Positions 32,430 to 41,855 of a DNA stretch of 64,000 nt are shown one piece after another. Under the pieces are notes generated by a model, which had not been told where the DNA came from, did not search any database, and worked only from the letters and a program-made list of their open reading frames with translations. The DNA is taken from assembly GCF_001921865.1 (NCBI RefSeq), contig NZ_MSCT01000012.1:55579-119578 (forward strand). Reading direction: 5' to 3'. Both the position numbers and the translations under genes were made by a program. This DNA is from Pseudomonas chlororaphis (GTDB taxonomy: Bacteria; Pseudomonadota; Gammaproteobacteria; Pseudomonadales; Pseudomonadaceae). Numbering within the stretch: the stretch's first letter is position 1; each line of letters opens with the position of its first letter.

Positions 32430-34888
32430 CAGGCCCGCAGATCGGCGAAGAACGGCTTGTCCCGGGGAATCCGGTCCGACGCCTTGGGCGCGTTCGCCGC
32501 CTGGGTGTCGGGACGGTCCACATACCAGTAGCAATGTTTCACCGCCCGGGTGATGCCGACATAGGCCAGGCGCAGGGTCTCGTCCTTCTGCGCGTTGTCG
32601 TAGGGCTCGCTATCGCCGTCCTCGCCCAACCCGGCCATGCGGTAGACCTGGTTCTTGTAGGGCGAACTACTCAGGTGCTGGCAGTCGCCTAGCAGGAAAA
32701 CCGCATCCGCCTGCAGACCCTTGGCGCTGTGATAGGTCAGTTGTTTGAGCCGTCGCTCCTCGATTGGCAACCTAGAATCAACATTAACTACAGGAAAAAT
32801 ACTTTCTTCTATCAATGACTTATCGATACTTTTTCGAAACAACATCAAGATCGAGTCGCCGTTCCGATAATGCTCCGCCAGTCGCGCCGCCAGCCCCTGG
32901 TCGTCGCGATCCAGGACATTCACCGGCCGTACTTCCTTGGGCTCACCGCTGGCCTTGGCCTTCTTCCCGGCAATCGCCGGCGCCGCGCGGACGATGTGTT
33001 CCGCCGCATCGATGATGTGCTGGTGGCTACGGTAGTTCTCGCTGAGCATCACCCGGGTGGTGGCCGGCGACGGGAATTCCTTGTTGAACTCCATGAAGTA
33101 CTTCGGCGAACTGCCCCGCCAGCCGTAGATCGACTGCCAGTCGTCGCCCACGCAGAGCAGCGACGAGCGTTGCGCGCCCCGCCCGACATGCATGGCCGGC
33201 CCGCGACTGCGGATTTCCCGCAGGCTGGCGCGAATCCAGGAGACGATCTGCGGCGAGACGTCCTGGAACTCGTCGATCATCAGGTGCGACATCGGCCGCA
33301 GCCGCTCATCGCTGAGCAGCTTGAAGTTTTCCGGGGTGCTCTCGCCGAACAGCGCGAACATGCGGTTGTAGCTCATGATCGGCGGCGACTGGTCCAGCAG
33401 GTGGTCGTCCAGCGCGCGCCAGAACAGGCTCAGGGCCTCGAAGAAATGCCGGTCCGGGTCGTCCCGGGGAAACATCATCTGCCCCACGGCCACCGACACG
33501 TCCAGCCCCAGGTTCTCGATAAACCCGGCCGCCGCGACAAAACAGTCGAGCAGCGGCGCCGACGCCAGCTCGCCCTTGAGCTTGTAATCGAAACCCGGGC
33601 CGGCGCTGGCATCGCCGGCCAGGGACGACAGGACGCGCTTGGCCGACTCGTAATTATCCAGCCAGATGATGGGCTTACGGCAGAAAGCTTGAAACAGCGT
33701 ACGTTTGACCGCCCACTCCGCGCGCACCGACAGCTTCGAGCCGGGGCGGCTCAACTGCGGGTTTTCCCGAGAGTCGAAGCCCAGCACCACCCAGGCATCC
33801 AGCTCGGCGGCATAACCGTGGCAATGGAAACGCGCGCCGTTGATCTCGAACGTTTGCCGGTTCGGCTCGATGCCCTTGATCGGCCAGGCCCCGGCGCGAA
33901 ACCACAGGTCTTCCAGGGTGTCGCACAGCTCTTCGTCGCGCTTGGCGGCCAATTCGGTCACGGCTACGCGTTTTTGCACGTCCGGATGGTCGCGCTCCAG
34001 CTCCTTGAGCTGCAGGGCATGACGCAACAGCGGTTTGATGGTTTCGCGAAAACGCCCATCGCGCTGATGCAACCCGTGATAGCAGGCATTCAGGTGCTTG
34101 CGCTGGGCATCGTTGATCCGCAGGTCGAAGGGGTTGCTGTCGACCTCCAGCTCGCCCTGCGCCGGGCGGTCGCTGAGGTTCTCGAACGCCTGCAGACGCT
34201 CGAAGCCCGGCAGGCTGCGGACCATCGGCAGAATGCGCGAATGGAAGGTCCGCACCAGGTCGCGCGCATCCTTCAGGCCCAGCGGCTCGCCCCAGAGCGC
34301 GAACACCTCCAGCAGCTTGGCGATGAAGTCCTTGCGCGACTCGCGGGTGAAGGTCACCACGGTCATGGAGTCGAGCTCGAACCCCAGGTAGTGCTTGAGC
34401 AGCAGGATCCGCAGCACCAGGGAGGTCGACTTGCCAGCCCCGGCACCGGCGATCACCGAGGTCGACGGGGTTTCGCTGAAGATCATCTTCCATTGCGCGG
34501 TGCTGGGCTGGGCATGCGCCGGCAGCAGGCGCGCGACGTCGGCCTTGATGCGTTTCTTCAGTTCGGCGCCCAGCGGCAGGCGCCAATCGTCGAACAGCTG
34601 GTCGTCGACCCCGGGCGCCGGATGCTCGGTCGAGCGGCTGTCGCGGATCAGCAGCACCTGGCGCCCCTGCTCCAGCCCCTCGGCCTTGCCCTCCTGGTAG
34701 CCGTACTCCACCCCGGCGGTATGGCCGCTGCGGAAGCCGTCCGCCTGACCATGCAACCAGGAAGCGCGGTGCTGGGCATGCAGGCGACTGAGGCCGAGGC
34801 CGAAAAAACGCGCCGCCAGGCGCTTGAGCAGCGGCATTTCGGCCAAGGGCAACAGTTGCGGAGGAAGATCGGGGCTGTCTTGCGGCAC
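32429..34888 (-). CDS. UvrD/Rep-family superfamily I DNA helicase
   Basis: An 819-residue SF1A helicase. Walker A is AGAGAGKST (about residue 148), motif Ia TVVTFTRESRKDF, motif II LMIDEFQDVSP, motif III VGDDWQSIYGWRGSS, motif IV SENYRSH and motif V YHSAKGLQADAVFLLG. The first 130 residues are a non-helicase extension with a Gly-rich, E-rich helix and no clear homology. Function by family: ATP-driven 3'-5' unwinding in repair. A GTG start at 34888 with GGAG 7 nt upstream is used. Larger and more divergent than UvrD or Rep; closest to helicase IV-like proteins. Monocistronic. Confidence 0.85.
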   Translation of the reverse strand: MPQDSPDLPPQLLPLAEMPLLKRLAARFFGLGLSRLHAQHRASWLHGQADGFRSGHTAGVEYGYQEGKAEGLEQGRQVLLIRDSRSTEHPAPGVDDQLFDDWRLPLGAELKKRIKADVARLLPAHAQPSTAQWKMIFSETPSTSVIAGAGAGKSTSLVLRILLLKHYLGFELDSMTVVTFTRESRKDFIAKLLEVFALWGEPLGLKDARDLVRTFHSRILPMVRSLPGFERLQAFENLSDRPAQGELEVDSNPFDLRINDAQRKHLNACYHGLHQRDGRFRETIKPLLRHALQLKELERDHPDVQKRVAVTELAAKRDEELCDTLEDLWFRAGAWPIKGIEPNRQTFEINGARFHCHGYAAELDAWVVLGFDSRENPQLSRPGSKLSVRAEWAVKRTLFQAFCRKPIIWLDNYESAKRVLSSLAGDASAGPGFDYKLKGELASAPLLDCFVAAAGFIENLGLDVSVAVGQMMFPRDDPDRHFFEALSLFWRALDDHLLDQSPPIMSYNRMFALFGESTPENFKLLSDERLRPMSHLMIDEFQDVSPQIVSWIRASLREIRSRGPAMHVGRGAQRSSLLCVGDDWQSIYGWRGSSPKYFMEFNKEFPSPATTRVMLSENYRSHQHIIDAAEHIVRAAPAIAGKKAKASGEPKEVRPVNVLDRDDQGLAARLAEHYRNGDSILMLFRKSIDKSLIEESIFPVVNVDSRLPIEERRLKQLTYHSAKGLQADAVFLLGDCQHLSSSPYKNQVYRMAGLGEDGDSEPYDNAQKDETLRLAYVGITRAVKHCYWYVDRPDTQAANAPKASDRIPRDKPFFADLRA

Positions 34889-35164
34889 GCTGACTCCAGG
34901 GTATGAGGCTGCATGGAAATATAGGGCGTCTATGGTCGCCTCATTTGTCGCTGACTTCTAGTGAAATGCTTACAGGTCATTCGCTTAGGCGATGAACTGA
35001 ATGTAGAAACCTCGCAACTAAACATCTAATTAATAGATTGGATTACGGCATTTTTTGCGCTTTTTATCGATGCTTAGCTGATAGATCATAATCGCCATCA
35101 ATCACCGGTCTCGTTCTGCGGCTCAACCCAAGCGCCCCATGACGAACCCTGACAGGAGACGATC

Positions 35165-35860
35165 ATGCTTGAACTCAGACCCTTCAAATCCCTGGGCGGT
35201 GCCCATCACGGCTGGTTGGATGCCCATCACCATTTTTCGTTCGCCGAGTACTACGACCCCAAACGCATGAACTGGGGCAACCTGCGCGTGTGGAACGACG
35301 ATGTGATCGCCCCTGGCACCGGTTTCCCGCAGCACCCGCACCGGGACATGGAGATCATCACTTACGTGCGTGAAGGTGCGATCAGCCACCAGGACAACCT
35401 GGGCAACAAGGGCCGTACCGAAGCGGGCGATGTACAGGTGATGAGTGCCGGCACCGGCATCGCCCACAGCGAGTACAACCTGGAAGCCGGGGAAACCAAG
35501 ATCTTCCAGATCTGGATCATCCCCAACGAGGCCGGCTCCGCGCCGTCCTGGGGCGCCAAGCCGTTCCCCAAAGGCCAGCGCGAGGGTTTCGTGACCCTGG
35601 CCAGCGGCAAGCGAGGCGACGACCAGAGCCTGCGGATCCGTGCCGACGCGCGCCTGGTAGCCGCCAACCTGAAGGCCGGCGAGTCGGCTGAGTACCCGCT
35701 GGACAACGGGCGCCGGGCCTACCTGGTACCGGCTACCGGGGTCATTGAAGTCAATGGCTTGCGCGCCGAAGCTCGAGACGGCGTCGCGGTCCAGGACGAG
35801 CGCCTGCTGCGGGTCACGGCCATCGAAGACAGCGAAATCGTCCTGGTGGACCTGGCTTGA
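35165..35860 (+). CDS. Pirin family protein (YhhW-like quercetinase)
   Basis: A 231-residue bicupin of the pirin family. The first cupin carries the metal ligands in GFPQHPHRDMEIITYV with HQDN and a late Glu/His (SAGTGIAHSEYN). Related YhhW has quercetin 2,3-dioxygenase activity; other pirins are redox sensors. AGGAG lies 7 nt before the ATG. Monocistronic with a strong terminator at 35878. The 276-bp AT-rich upstream gap contains its promoter and no other gene that I can see. Confidence 0.85.
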   Translation: MLELRPFKSLGGAHHGWLDAHHHFSFAEYYDPKRMNWGNLRVWNDDVIAPGTGFPQHPHRDMEIITYVREGAISHQDNLGNKGRTEAGDVQVMSAGTGIAHSEYNLEAGETKIFQIWIIPNEAGSAPSWGAKPFPKGQREGFVTLASGKRGDDQSLRIRADARLVAANLKAGESAEYPLDNGRRAYLVPATGVIEVNGLRAEARDGVAVQDERLLRVTAIEDSEIVLVDLA

Positions 35861-35877
35861 GGCGTTAACGGCAATAA

Positions 35878-35915
35878 ATAAAAAGGGGCGACCAGACGGT
35901 CGCCCCTTTTTATTT
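35878..35915 (+). terminator. Strong intrinsic terminator after the pirin gene
   Basis: AAAAGGGGCGACC-agac-GGTCGCCCCTTTT, a 13-bp perfect stem (35881-35910) flanked by A- and T-runs, so it can work in both directions. Confidence 0.92.
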
Positions 35916-35920
35916 ACCCC

Positions 35921-35948
35921 TGTAGGAGCGAGCAAGCTCGCTCCTACA
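35921..35948. repeat. REP palindrome
   Basis: TGTAGGAGCGAGC-aa-GCTCGCTCCTACA, a perfect 13-bp inverted repeat between the convergent pirin and phosphoglucomutase genes. Same family as 12624-12706. Confidence 0.85.
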
Positions 35949-35956
35949 CAAAAGGC

Positions 35957-37600
35957 TCAGGCGCTGATCGCGCCGTCCACCAGGGTTTGCGCTTCCTGCA
36001 CCAGCTGTTTCAGATGATCGTCGCCGATAAAGCTCTCGGCGTAGATCTTGTAGATATCCTCGGTACCCGACGGACGCGCCGCGAACCAGCCGTTCTCGGT
36101 CATCACCTTGAGGCCGCCGATCGCCTGGTCGTTACCCGGCGCATGGCTGAGGATCTTCTGGATGCGTTCGCCGGCCAGCTCGGTCGAAGTCACCTGTTGC
36201 GGCGACAGCTTGCCGAGCAGCGCCTTCTGCTGCGGGTTGGCCTTGGCGTCGACGCGCACCGAGAACGGCTCGCCCAGCTCGTCGCACAGGGCGCGGTAGG
36301 CCTGGCTCGGGTCGCGACCGGTGCGCGCGGTCATTTCCGCCGCCAGCAAGGCGGGAATCAGGCCGTCCTTGTCGGTGCTCCAGACGCTGCCGTCCTTGCG
36401 CAGGAACGAGGCGCCGGCGCTTTCTTCGCCGCCAAACCCCAGGGAACCGTCGAACAGGCCGTCGGCGAACCATTTGAAGCCCACCGGCACTTCGTACAAA
36501 CGGCGGCCCAGACGTGCCGCCACGCGGTCGATCAGGCCGCTGCTGACCACGGTCTTGCCCACGGCCGCGTCGGCGCGCCACTGCGGACGGTTCTGGAACA
36601 GGTAGTCGATGGACACCGCCAGGTAGTTGTTCGGCGCCAGCAGGCCGCCCGTCGGGGTCACGATGCCATGGCGGTCGTGGTCCGGGTCGCAGCCGAACGC
36701 CACGTCGAAACGATCTTTCAGGCCGATCAGGCCCTGCATCGCGTGGCTGGAGGATGGGTCCATGCGGATCTGGCCGTCCCAGTCGACGCACATGAAACGG
36801 AACGTCGCGTCGACTTCCTTGTTCACCACGTCCAGGTCCAGGCGATAGTGCTCGGCAATCGCCGACCAGTAGCGCACCCCTGCTCCGCCCAGCGGATCGA
36901 CGCCCAAGCGCAGCTTGGCGTTGCGGATGGCGTCCAGGTCGATGACGTTGATCAGGTCGGCGACGTAGCTGTTGAGGTAATCGTGGCGGTGGGTGGTGTC
37001 GGCTTTCAGCGCCTGCTCGTAGCTGATGCGCTTGACCCCGGCCAGTTTATTGGCCAGCAGTTCGTTGGCCTTGGCTTCGATCCACTTGGTGATATGGGTG
37101 TCGGCCGGCCCGCCGTTGGTGGGGTTGTACTTGAAACCTCCGCTTTGCGGCGGGTTGTGCGACGGGGTAATGACGATGCCGTCGGCCAGGCCGCTGGTGC
37201 GGCCGCGGTTGTAGCAGAGAATCGCGTGGGACACCGCCGGCGTCGGGGTGTATTCATCGCCCGCGGCGATCATCACGGTCACGCCGTTGGCGGCCAGCAC
37301 TTCCAGGGCGCTGGCCCCGGCCGGCGTGGACAGCGCGTGGGTATCGATGCCGACGAACAACGGGCCGTCGATGCCCTGGGACTGGCGGTACAGGCAGATC
37401 GCCTGGCTGATGGCCAGGACATGCCATTCGTTGAAACTCAGGTCGAACGAGCTGCCGCGATGCCCCGAGGTGCCGAAGGCGACACGTTGGGTAGAGACGG
37501 CGGCATCGGGCTGGCCGGTGTAATAGGCCGTTACCAGTCGCGGAATGTCGACCAGCAGTTCGATCGGTGCCGGCTTGCCCGCAAAAGGACTGAGTGTCAT
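35957..37600 (-). CDS. pgm: Phosphoglucomutase (alpha-D-glucose phosphate-specific)
   Basis: A 547-residue alpha-D-phosphohexomutase that interconverts glucose 1-phosphate and glucose 6-phosphate. Substrate loop [12 protein letters not shown] (about 43), catalytic phosphoserine loop [17 protein letters not shown] (about 146), metal-binding loop [11 protein letters not shown] (about 304) and sugar-binding loop [13 protein letters not shown] (about 390) are all intact. The phosphate-binding C-terminal [17 protein letters not shown] is present. Length matches E. coli Pgm. Supplies precursors for glycogen, trehalose and cell-surface sugars. Confidence 0.95.
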   Translation of the reverse strand: MTLSPFAGKPAPIELLVDIPRLVTAYYTGQPDAAVSTQRVAFGTSGHRGSSFDLSFNEWHVLAISQAICLYRQSQGIDGPLFVGIDTHALSTPAGASALEVLAANGVTVMIAAGDEYTPTPAVSHAILCYNRGRTSGLADGIVITPSHNPPQSGGFKYNPTNGGPADTHITKWIEAKANELLANKLAGVKRISYEQALKADTTHRHDYLNSYVADLINVIDLDAIRNAKLRLGVDPLGGAGVRYWSAIAEHYRLDLDVVNKEVDATFRFMCVDWDGQIRMDPSSSHAMQGLIGLKDRFDVAFGCDPDHDRHGIVTPTGGLLAPNNYLAVSIDYLFQNRPQWRADAAVGKTVVSSGLIDRVAARLGRRLYEVPVGFKWFADGLFDGSLGFGGEESAGASFLRKDGSVWSTDKDGLIPALLAAEMTARTGRDPSQAYRALCDELGEPFSVRVDAKANPQQKALLGKLSPQQVTSTELAGERIQKILSHAPGNDQAIGGLKVMTENGWFAARPSGTEDIYKIYAESFIGDDHLKQLVQEAQTLVDGAISA

Positions 37601-37715
37601 GCAAAACCTCGGAAAAGGATGGTTCGGTGAGTGCTGCGCAGTTTACTGGCAGTTTGACCGCAGCGCGACGGGATCTATCCGTGCCGAAATCGACAGAATC
37701 CACTGTCGCGGCCAT

Positions 37716-37746
37716 GAAAAAGCCCCCTATCGATCGATAGAGGGCT
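37716..37746 (-). terminator. Intrinsic terminator after mexS
   Basis: On the minus strand AGCCCTCTATCGATCG pairs with its near-palindromic continuation ATAGGGGGCT followed by TTTT. It separates mexS from pgm. Confidence 0.8.
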
Positions 37747-37788
37747 GGAGGGGGTTGCGCGGGACGCCCGAGGCGTCGTGCAGCGGCG

Positions 37789-38811
37789 TCAGGCGGGCTC
37801 GACCTGCAGTGCCACCCGCTCGCGACAAGGGCATTCGTCCATGTAGCGGTGGGCCTCGACGAACTCGTCGAAGCCGAAGACCCGGGTCTTGAGTGGCAGC
37901 AGGACCCGATCTGCCGTCAGCTGGTTGATGTCGCGCAAGGCACGCTGCAACGCCACCTGGTCCTGGATGATGCCCAACTCCGGCTTGCCGGTGAAGTTGC
38001 CGATGCAGTGCACGAAGAACTGGATGTTCTTCTGGAACGCCGCGCAGGCCGGGAACGGCGTCTGGTTGCCGCCCTGCAGGCCGTACAGCACCAGGCTGCC
38101 GCGTGGCGCCAGGACATCGCCGAGCATCGACATCTGTGGACCGCCGAGGCCGTCGAACACCACGTCGACGCCGCGGTTGTCGGTGAGCTTGTTGATCTGC
38201 ATGAGCAGGTCCTGCTCTTCGGTGACGATGACTTTATCGGCCCCCAGGGACAGCAGGTATTCACGCTCTTCAGCGGTCTTGGTCGCCGCGATCACCCGCA
38301 CCCCGAGCGCCTTGCCCAGCTGGACGAAGGACGGACCGGCGCAGTGGCTGGCATCGGTGACCAGGGCGAATTGCCCGGGCTTGACCCGCGCCAGGTCGAC
38401 ATAGGCGAAGTACGCCATCAGCAGCGGCGTGTAATGCACGGCGGCTTCGATAGGGCTGAGCAGGTCGGGGTAGCGGGTCAGCGCCGAGCGCGGCAGGACG
38501 ATCTGCTCGCCGTAGACCGGATAATCGTTCGGGCTTTCGGCCGGGAAGCTGGCGACCTTGTCGCCGACGGCCAAGTCGTCGACACCTTCGCCGACCGCCG
38601 TCACCACGCCGGCCATCTCATGGCCAAGGCCGGACGGCAGGCGGGCATGGGAGGACGCCAGGTTCTGGCGCCAGAGTACGTCGTACCAACTGATGCCGAT
38701 CGCTTCGACACGCACCTGCACTTCGCCCGGCGCAGGCAGAGCGGCCGCATGCTCTTCGCACTTGAGCACCTCGGCCGGACCAAACTTGTGAAAACGGATC
38801 GTGCGGGACAT
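37789..38811 (-). CDS. mexS: MexS-type zinc-dependent/quinone oxidoreductase
   Basis: A 340-residue MDR-family dehydrogenase. The N-terminal GroES-like half has GLGHEMAGVVTAVGEGVDDL; the Rossmann half has LVTDASHCAGPSFVQLGKAL and VDVVFDGLGGPQM. In P. aeruginosa the divergent neighbour of mexT is mexS, which is thought to detoxify an electrophile that otherwise activates MexT. The start ATG 38811 (MSRTIRFHKFG) has GAGG 7 nt upstream; the open frame extends to 38886. The assignment rests on divergent orientation to an almost canonical mexT and on the length. Confidence 0.88.
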   Translation of the reverse strand: MSRTIRFHKFGPAEVLKCEEHAAALPAPGEVQVRVEAIGISWYDVLWRQNLASSHARLPSGLGHEMAGVVTAVGEGVDDLAVGDKVASFPAESPNDYPVYGEQIVLPRSALTRYPDLLSPIEAAVHYTPLLMAYFAYVDLARVKPGQFALVTDASHCAGPSFVQLGKALGVRVIAATKTAEEREYLLSLGADKVIVTEEQDLLMQINKLTDNRGVDVVFDGLGGPQMSMLGDVLAPRGSLVLYGLQGGNQTPFPACAAFQKNIQFFVHCIGNFTGKPELGIIQDQVALQRALRDINQLTADRVLLPLKTRVFGFDEFVEAHRYMDECPCRERVALQVEPA

Positions 38812-38888
38812 CGCAAACCTCGTCAAAGTAACCTCTAATGCCATGAACTCTATCTGGGCTTTCTGGCCAAGACCATCAGCGGCCATTA

Positions 38889-38912
38889 ATAGTCGACATG
38901 CCTGTCATTGAT
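38889..38912. promoter_or_regulatory. Candidate MexT box in the mexS-mexT intergenic region
   Basis: On the minus strand the site reads ATCA, 5 nt, a six-base core ending in AT, 4 nt, ACTAT. Spacing and outer half-sites fit the reported MexT (nod-box-like) consensus ATCA-N5-GTCGAT-N4-ACYAT; the core matches only in its last two bases. It lies 78 bp upstream of the mexS start. Confidence 0.55.
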
Positions 38913-39080
38913 TCCGCGGCCCCTGAAACGACGCCAAACGGCGTGCCAGAGCAAGGGCGCGCTTACAGGAAAAAACAATTAGCCGGTGCAGAGTAGCAGC
39001 CTTTCCCCGTAAGATTCATGCCGGCCATTGTTCTCATATGGCCGTTCTCGTCAAGTTTGCTGACTCTGCCAGGACTCAAG

Positions 39081-39995
39081 ATGAATCGTAATGACCTGCG
39101 TCGTGTCGACCTGAACCTGTTGATCGTGTTCGAAACATTAATGCATGAACGCAGCGTGACCCGGGCGGCGGAGAAACTGTTCCTCGGCCAGCCGGCCATC
39201 AGTGCGGCACTGTCGCGCCTGCGCAGCCTGTTCGACGACCCGTTGTTCGTGCGCACCGGGCGCAGCATGGAACCTTCGGCCCGGGCGGTGGAAATCTTCG
39301 CCCTGCTCTCGCCTGCCCTCGACTCGATCTCCACCGCGGTCAGCCGCGCCGCCGAATTCGACCCGGCGACCAGCACCGCGGTGTTCCGCATCGGCCTGTC
39401 CGACGATGTCGAGTTCGCCCTGCTGCCGATGCTGCTCAAGCGCCTGCGCGCCGAAGCACCGGGGATCGTGCTGGTGGTGCGCCGCGCCAACTACCTGCTG
39501 ATGCCGGCGCTGCTGGCCTCTGGGGAAATCTCGATTGGCGTCAGCTACACCCAGGACCTGCCGGCCAACGCCAAGCGCAAGGTGCTGCGCCGCAGCCTGC
39601 CCAAGCTGTTGCGGGCCGACAGCATGCCGGGCGCCCTGAGCCTCGACGACTTCTGCGCCCGCCCCCATGCGCTGGTGTCCTTCGCCGGCGACCTCAGCGG
39701 CTTTATCGACGAGGAACTGGAAAAGCTCGGGCGCAAGCGCCATGTGGTACTCGCCGTGCCGCAATTCAACGGCCTGAGCACCCTGCTGACCGGCACCGAC
39801 ATCGTCGCCACCGTGCCGGACTACACTGCCGACGCCCTGACCGCTGCCGGCGGCGTGCGCGCCGAAGACCCGCCCCTGCCGACCCGCAGCTTCGAACTGC
39901 ACATGGCCTGGCGCGGCTCCCAGGACAACGACCCGGGCGAACGCTGGCTGCGTTCGCGGATCCAGATGTTTTTTGGCGATCCGGACAGCCTCTGA
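39081..39995 (+). CDS. mexT: LysR-family regulator MexT
   Basis: A 304-residue LysR regulator nearly identical in pattern to P. aeruginosa MexT: MNRNDLRRVDLNLLIVFETL, HTH segment SVTRAAEKLFLGQPAISAAL, and effector domain stretches FRIGLSDDVEFALLP and RRANYLLMPALLASGEIS. It activates mexEF-oprN and mexS in response to disulfide or nitrosative stress. The start ATG 39081 has AGGA 7 nt upstream. Reading frame intact, with no sign of the frameshift inactivations seen in some strains. mexEF-oprN does not follow; a terminator and chitin genes do. Confidence 0.95.
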   Translation: MNRNDLRRVDLNLLIVFETLMHERSVTRAAEKLFLGQPAISAALSRLRSLFDDPLFVRTGRSMEPSARAVEIFALLSPALDSISTAVSRAAEFDPATSTAVFRIGLSDDVEFALLPMLLKRLRAEAPGIVLVVRRANYLLMPALLASGEISIGVSYTQDLPANAKRKVLRRSLPKLLRADSMPGALSLDDFCARPHALVSFAGDLSGFIDEELEKLGRKRHVVLAVPQFNGLSTLLTGTDIVATVPDYTADALTAAGGVRAEDPPLPTRSFELHMAWRGSQDNDPGERWLRSRIQMFFGDPDSL

Positions 39996-40008
39996 AGGCC
40001 TCACCTAC

Positions 40009-40040
40009 AAAAAATCCGATGCCTTCCGGCATCGGATTTT
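40009..40040 (+). terminator. Intrinsic terminator after mexT
   Basis: AAAATCCGATGCC-ttcc-GGCATCGGATTTT, a 13-bp perfect stem with T-run. It can also serve the convergent chitinase gene. Confidence 0.92.
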
Positions 40041-40123
40041 CATTGTTTGCCCTTGGCGATCAAGTCAATAGGCTTGACGGTCGAGCATCCGGCACGTCTG
40101 CCGGATGTCTCCTTGACCGAGCG

Positions 40124-41182
40124 CTAGTGGGCGGTCTGCGGGTGGGACTCATCCTGCGTTGAGGGGGACAGCTTGCCGCCGTTGATCAACGGCCCGTAAC
40201 GCCGGCTGAACTCCTGGTTGTAGGCCACATGGTCCTTATTGAACCCGTTGTCCCAGTTGACCGACCAGGTCATCAGGCCCTTGATCGACACCCCTTTGGC
40301 ATAGAGGCGTTTGAACGCGTTGGAAACGGTCGTCGGGTTGACCACGTATCCGGTGGCAGCGGCATCGACGTTGGCAGGCAGGCCAATGACGAATTTGTCA
40401 GCCGCAATCTTGGTGAAACCGCGAGTACCACTCACCAGGCTTTCGGTCAGGTAATAGAGGAAGTCCTCTTTCATGGCATCGTTGTTCTGGGCGATCCAGG
40501 CCCCCTTGCCGTTGTTGGCCTCCTGAACCCAGAGGCCGTCGCCGCCCTGATTGTAGAACTGCGGCGCGATGAAGTCGTAGTAGCCCTCCAGGGCCTTGAG
40601 GTAGTCGACGTATCGACCGGCGGTGGTCAGGTAGGGGAACTCCGGCGCCATGCTGATGATGAAATGCTTGCCCTCGCCGGCATAGTGATCCTTGACCAGC
40701 TTCAACGCGGCAGGCAGGACGGTCTTGTTGCTGGCGAAGTCAATCGCGCTCTGTTCAAGATCGATGTCCAGCCCGTCAAAGCCGTAGGTTTCCACCAGGC
40801 GGATGATTTCATTGGCCAGAGGCTGTTCGTGGCCCGGGTTCAATGCGATATGAGCGTCAGCGCCCCCCAGGGACATCAGCACCGCCCTGCCCTGGCTGTT
40901 CAGCACGCCCACCTGGCGACGAAACTCGGCATCGGACAGGTTGTACGGCTTGAACGTCGGAATACCGCTGCCTTTCATGAACGCCACGGCCACCACGTTG
41001 TAGTCCCGGGGCACATCCTCCAGGTTCATATTGGCAAACTGCCCGCGCTGGTAGCCGTCCGAGGGGCCGGCCGGCCAGTTGTGCCAGTAGCCCATGAGGA
41101 TTTTCTTGCCATCCAGGCTCGGCATCCGCGACGCGGCATCATCCTGCGGCGCTTTCAGTTGGGTAAAGTCAATCTTTGACAT
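40124..41182 (-). CDS. GH18 chitinase without signal peptide
   Basis: A 352-residue glycoside hydrolase family 18 catalytic domain. The active-site motif is YGFDGLDIDLEQ (DxxDxDxE, acid Glu about residue 145). Other typical parts are ILMGYWHNW at strand beta-1, LMSLGGADAH at beta-3 and a C-terminal GLMTWSVNWD containing the conserved Trp. There are no chitin-binding or FnIII domains, so it is shorter than P. aeruginosa ChiC. The N-terminus (MSKIDFTQLKAPQDDAAS) has no hydrophobic signal; related Pseudomonas chitinases leave the cell by other routes or on lysis. AAGGA lies 8 nt before the ATG. It is 37 bp downstream of the AA10 monooxygenase in one operon. Confidence 0.9.
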   Translation of the reverse strand: MSKIDFTQLKAPQDDAASRMPSLDGKKILMGYWHNWPAGPSDGYQRGQFANMNLEDVPRDYNVVAVAFMKGSGIPTFKPYNLSDAEFRRQVGVLNSQGRAVLMSLGGADAHIALNPGHEQPLANEIIRLVETYGFDGLDIDLEQSAIDFASNKTVLPAALKLVKDHYAGEGKHFIISMAPEFPYLTTAGRYVDYLKALEGYYDFIAPQFYNQGGDGLWVQEANNGKGAWIAQNNDAMKEDFLYYLTESLVSGTRGFTKIAADKFVIGLPANVDAAATGYVVNPTTVSNAFKRLYAKGVSIKGLMTWSVNWDNGFNKDHVAYNQEFSRRYGPLINGGKLSPSTQDESHPQTAH

Positions 41183-41219
41183 GTTCTAATCCTTCAGAAC
41201 GTTTGGAGGGTCCGCAGAC

Positions 41220-41855
41220 TTATTTAAAGTCGACGTCGAAGGCCTGATAGAAAGCATTGCCGGTATTGGCCACGATCCACATCAGGACAATCACGTGGCG
41301 GCCCTTTTTATTGGCAGGCAGTTTCACTTCGTGATCGACCTTGGCCTTCAATTCGCCGGCATGGCTGTAGTAAGGCACCTGCTGATAGAAGTCCTCGGCG
41401 AAAGGTTGAGCTTCCAGTTGTGCGCGGGTGATGCGCTGTTTCGGATCCCAGCCGTCCTTGGTGATCAGCCAGCGATAGCCACGGGTGGTATGCGGCGCGG
41501 TGTACTGCCAGGTCACCTTGAAGATCTGACCGGGCTCGACGTTGAGCATCGGCCAGGTGAAGGCGCGGCCGAGCTTCTTGCTCATCTCCTCATCGGTGAA
41601 GTTGACGCAGTCCCGGGGATCGCTCTTGCCACCGCTGAGGATGAAACCATCGGCCGGCGGCACGTCGCTTGGGTTGTCCGTGTTGAACGGTGCAGGGAAC
41701 GGACCGGCAGCCAGGGCCGGGAAGTTCTTGCCGCCCTCCATCTCATTGACCTGCCAGCTGCCCAGCAGGCCCAGGTCGATGGCGACTGCGCCGCGGGAGG
41801 CTGGGGAGGTGACGCGACCGTGGCGAAGCGGCGATTGGGTTTGTGGTTTGTTCAT
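41220..41855 (-). CDS. AA10 lytic polysaccharide monooxygenase / chitin-binding protein
   Basis: A 211-residue AA10 protein that oxidatively cleaves crystalline chitin. The copper 'histidine brace' would be formed by the His of LRHGRVTSPASRG and a second His (probably AAPHTTRGYRWLIT). The AA10 end GRHVIVLMWIVANTGNAFYQ is intact. Odd: the active-site His follows only 11 residues (MNKPQTQSPLR) with no hydrophobic core, and an in-frame stop codon lies 24 nt before the ATG, so no Sec signal peptide is possible. GGAG lies 8 nt upstream of ATG 41855. First gene of a two-gene chitin operon with the chitinase. Confidence 0.9.
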   Translation of the reverse strand: MNKPQTQSPLRHGRVTSPASRGAVAIDLGLLGSWQVNEMEGGKNFPALAAGPFPAPFNTDNPSDVPPADGFILSGGKSDPRDCVNFTDEEMSKKLGRAFTWPMLNVEPGQIFKVTWQYTAPHTTRGYRWLITKDGWDPKQRITRAQLEAQPFAEDFYQQVPYYSHAGELKAKVDHEVKLPANKKGRHVIVLMWIVANTGNAFYQAFDVDFK

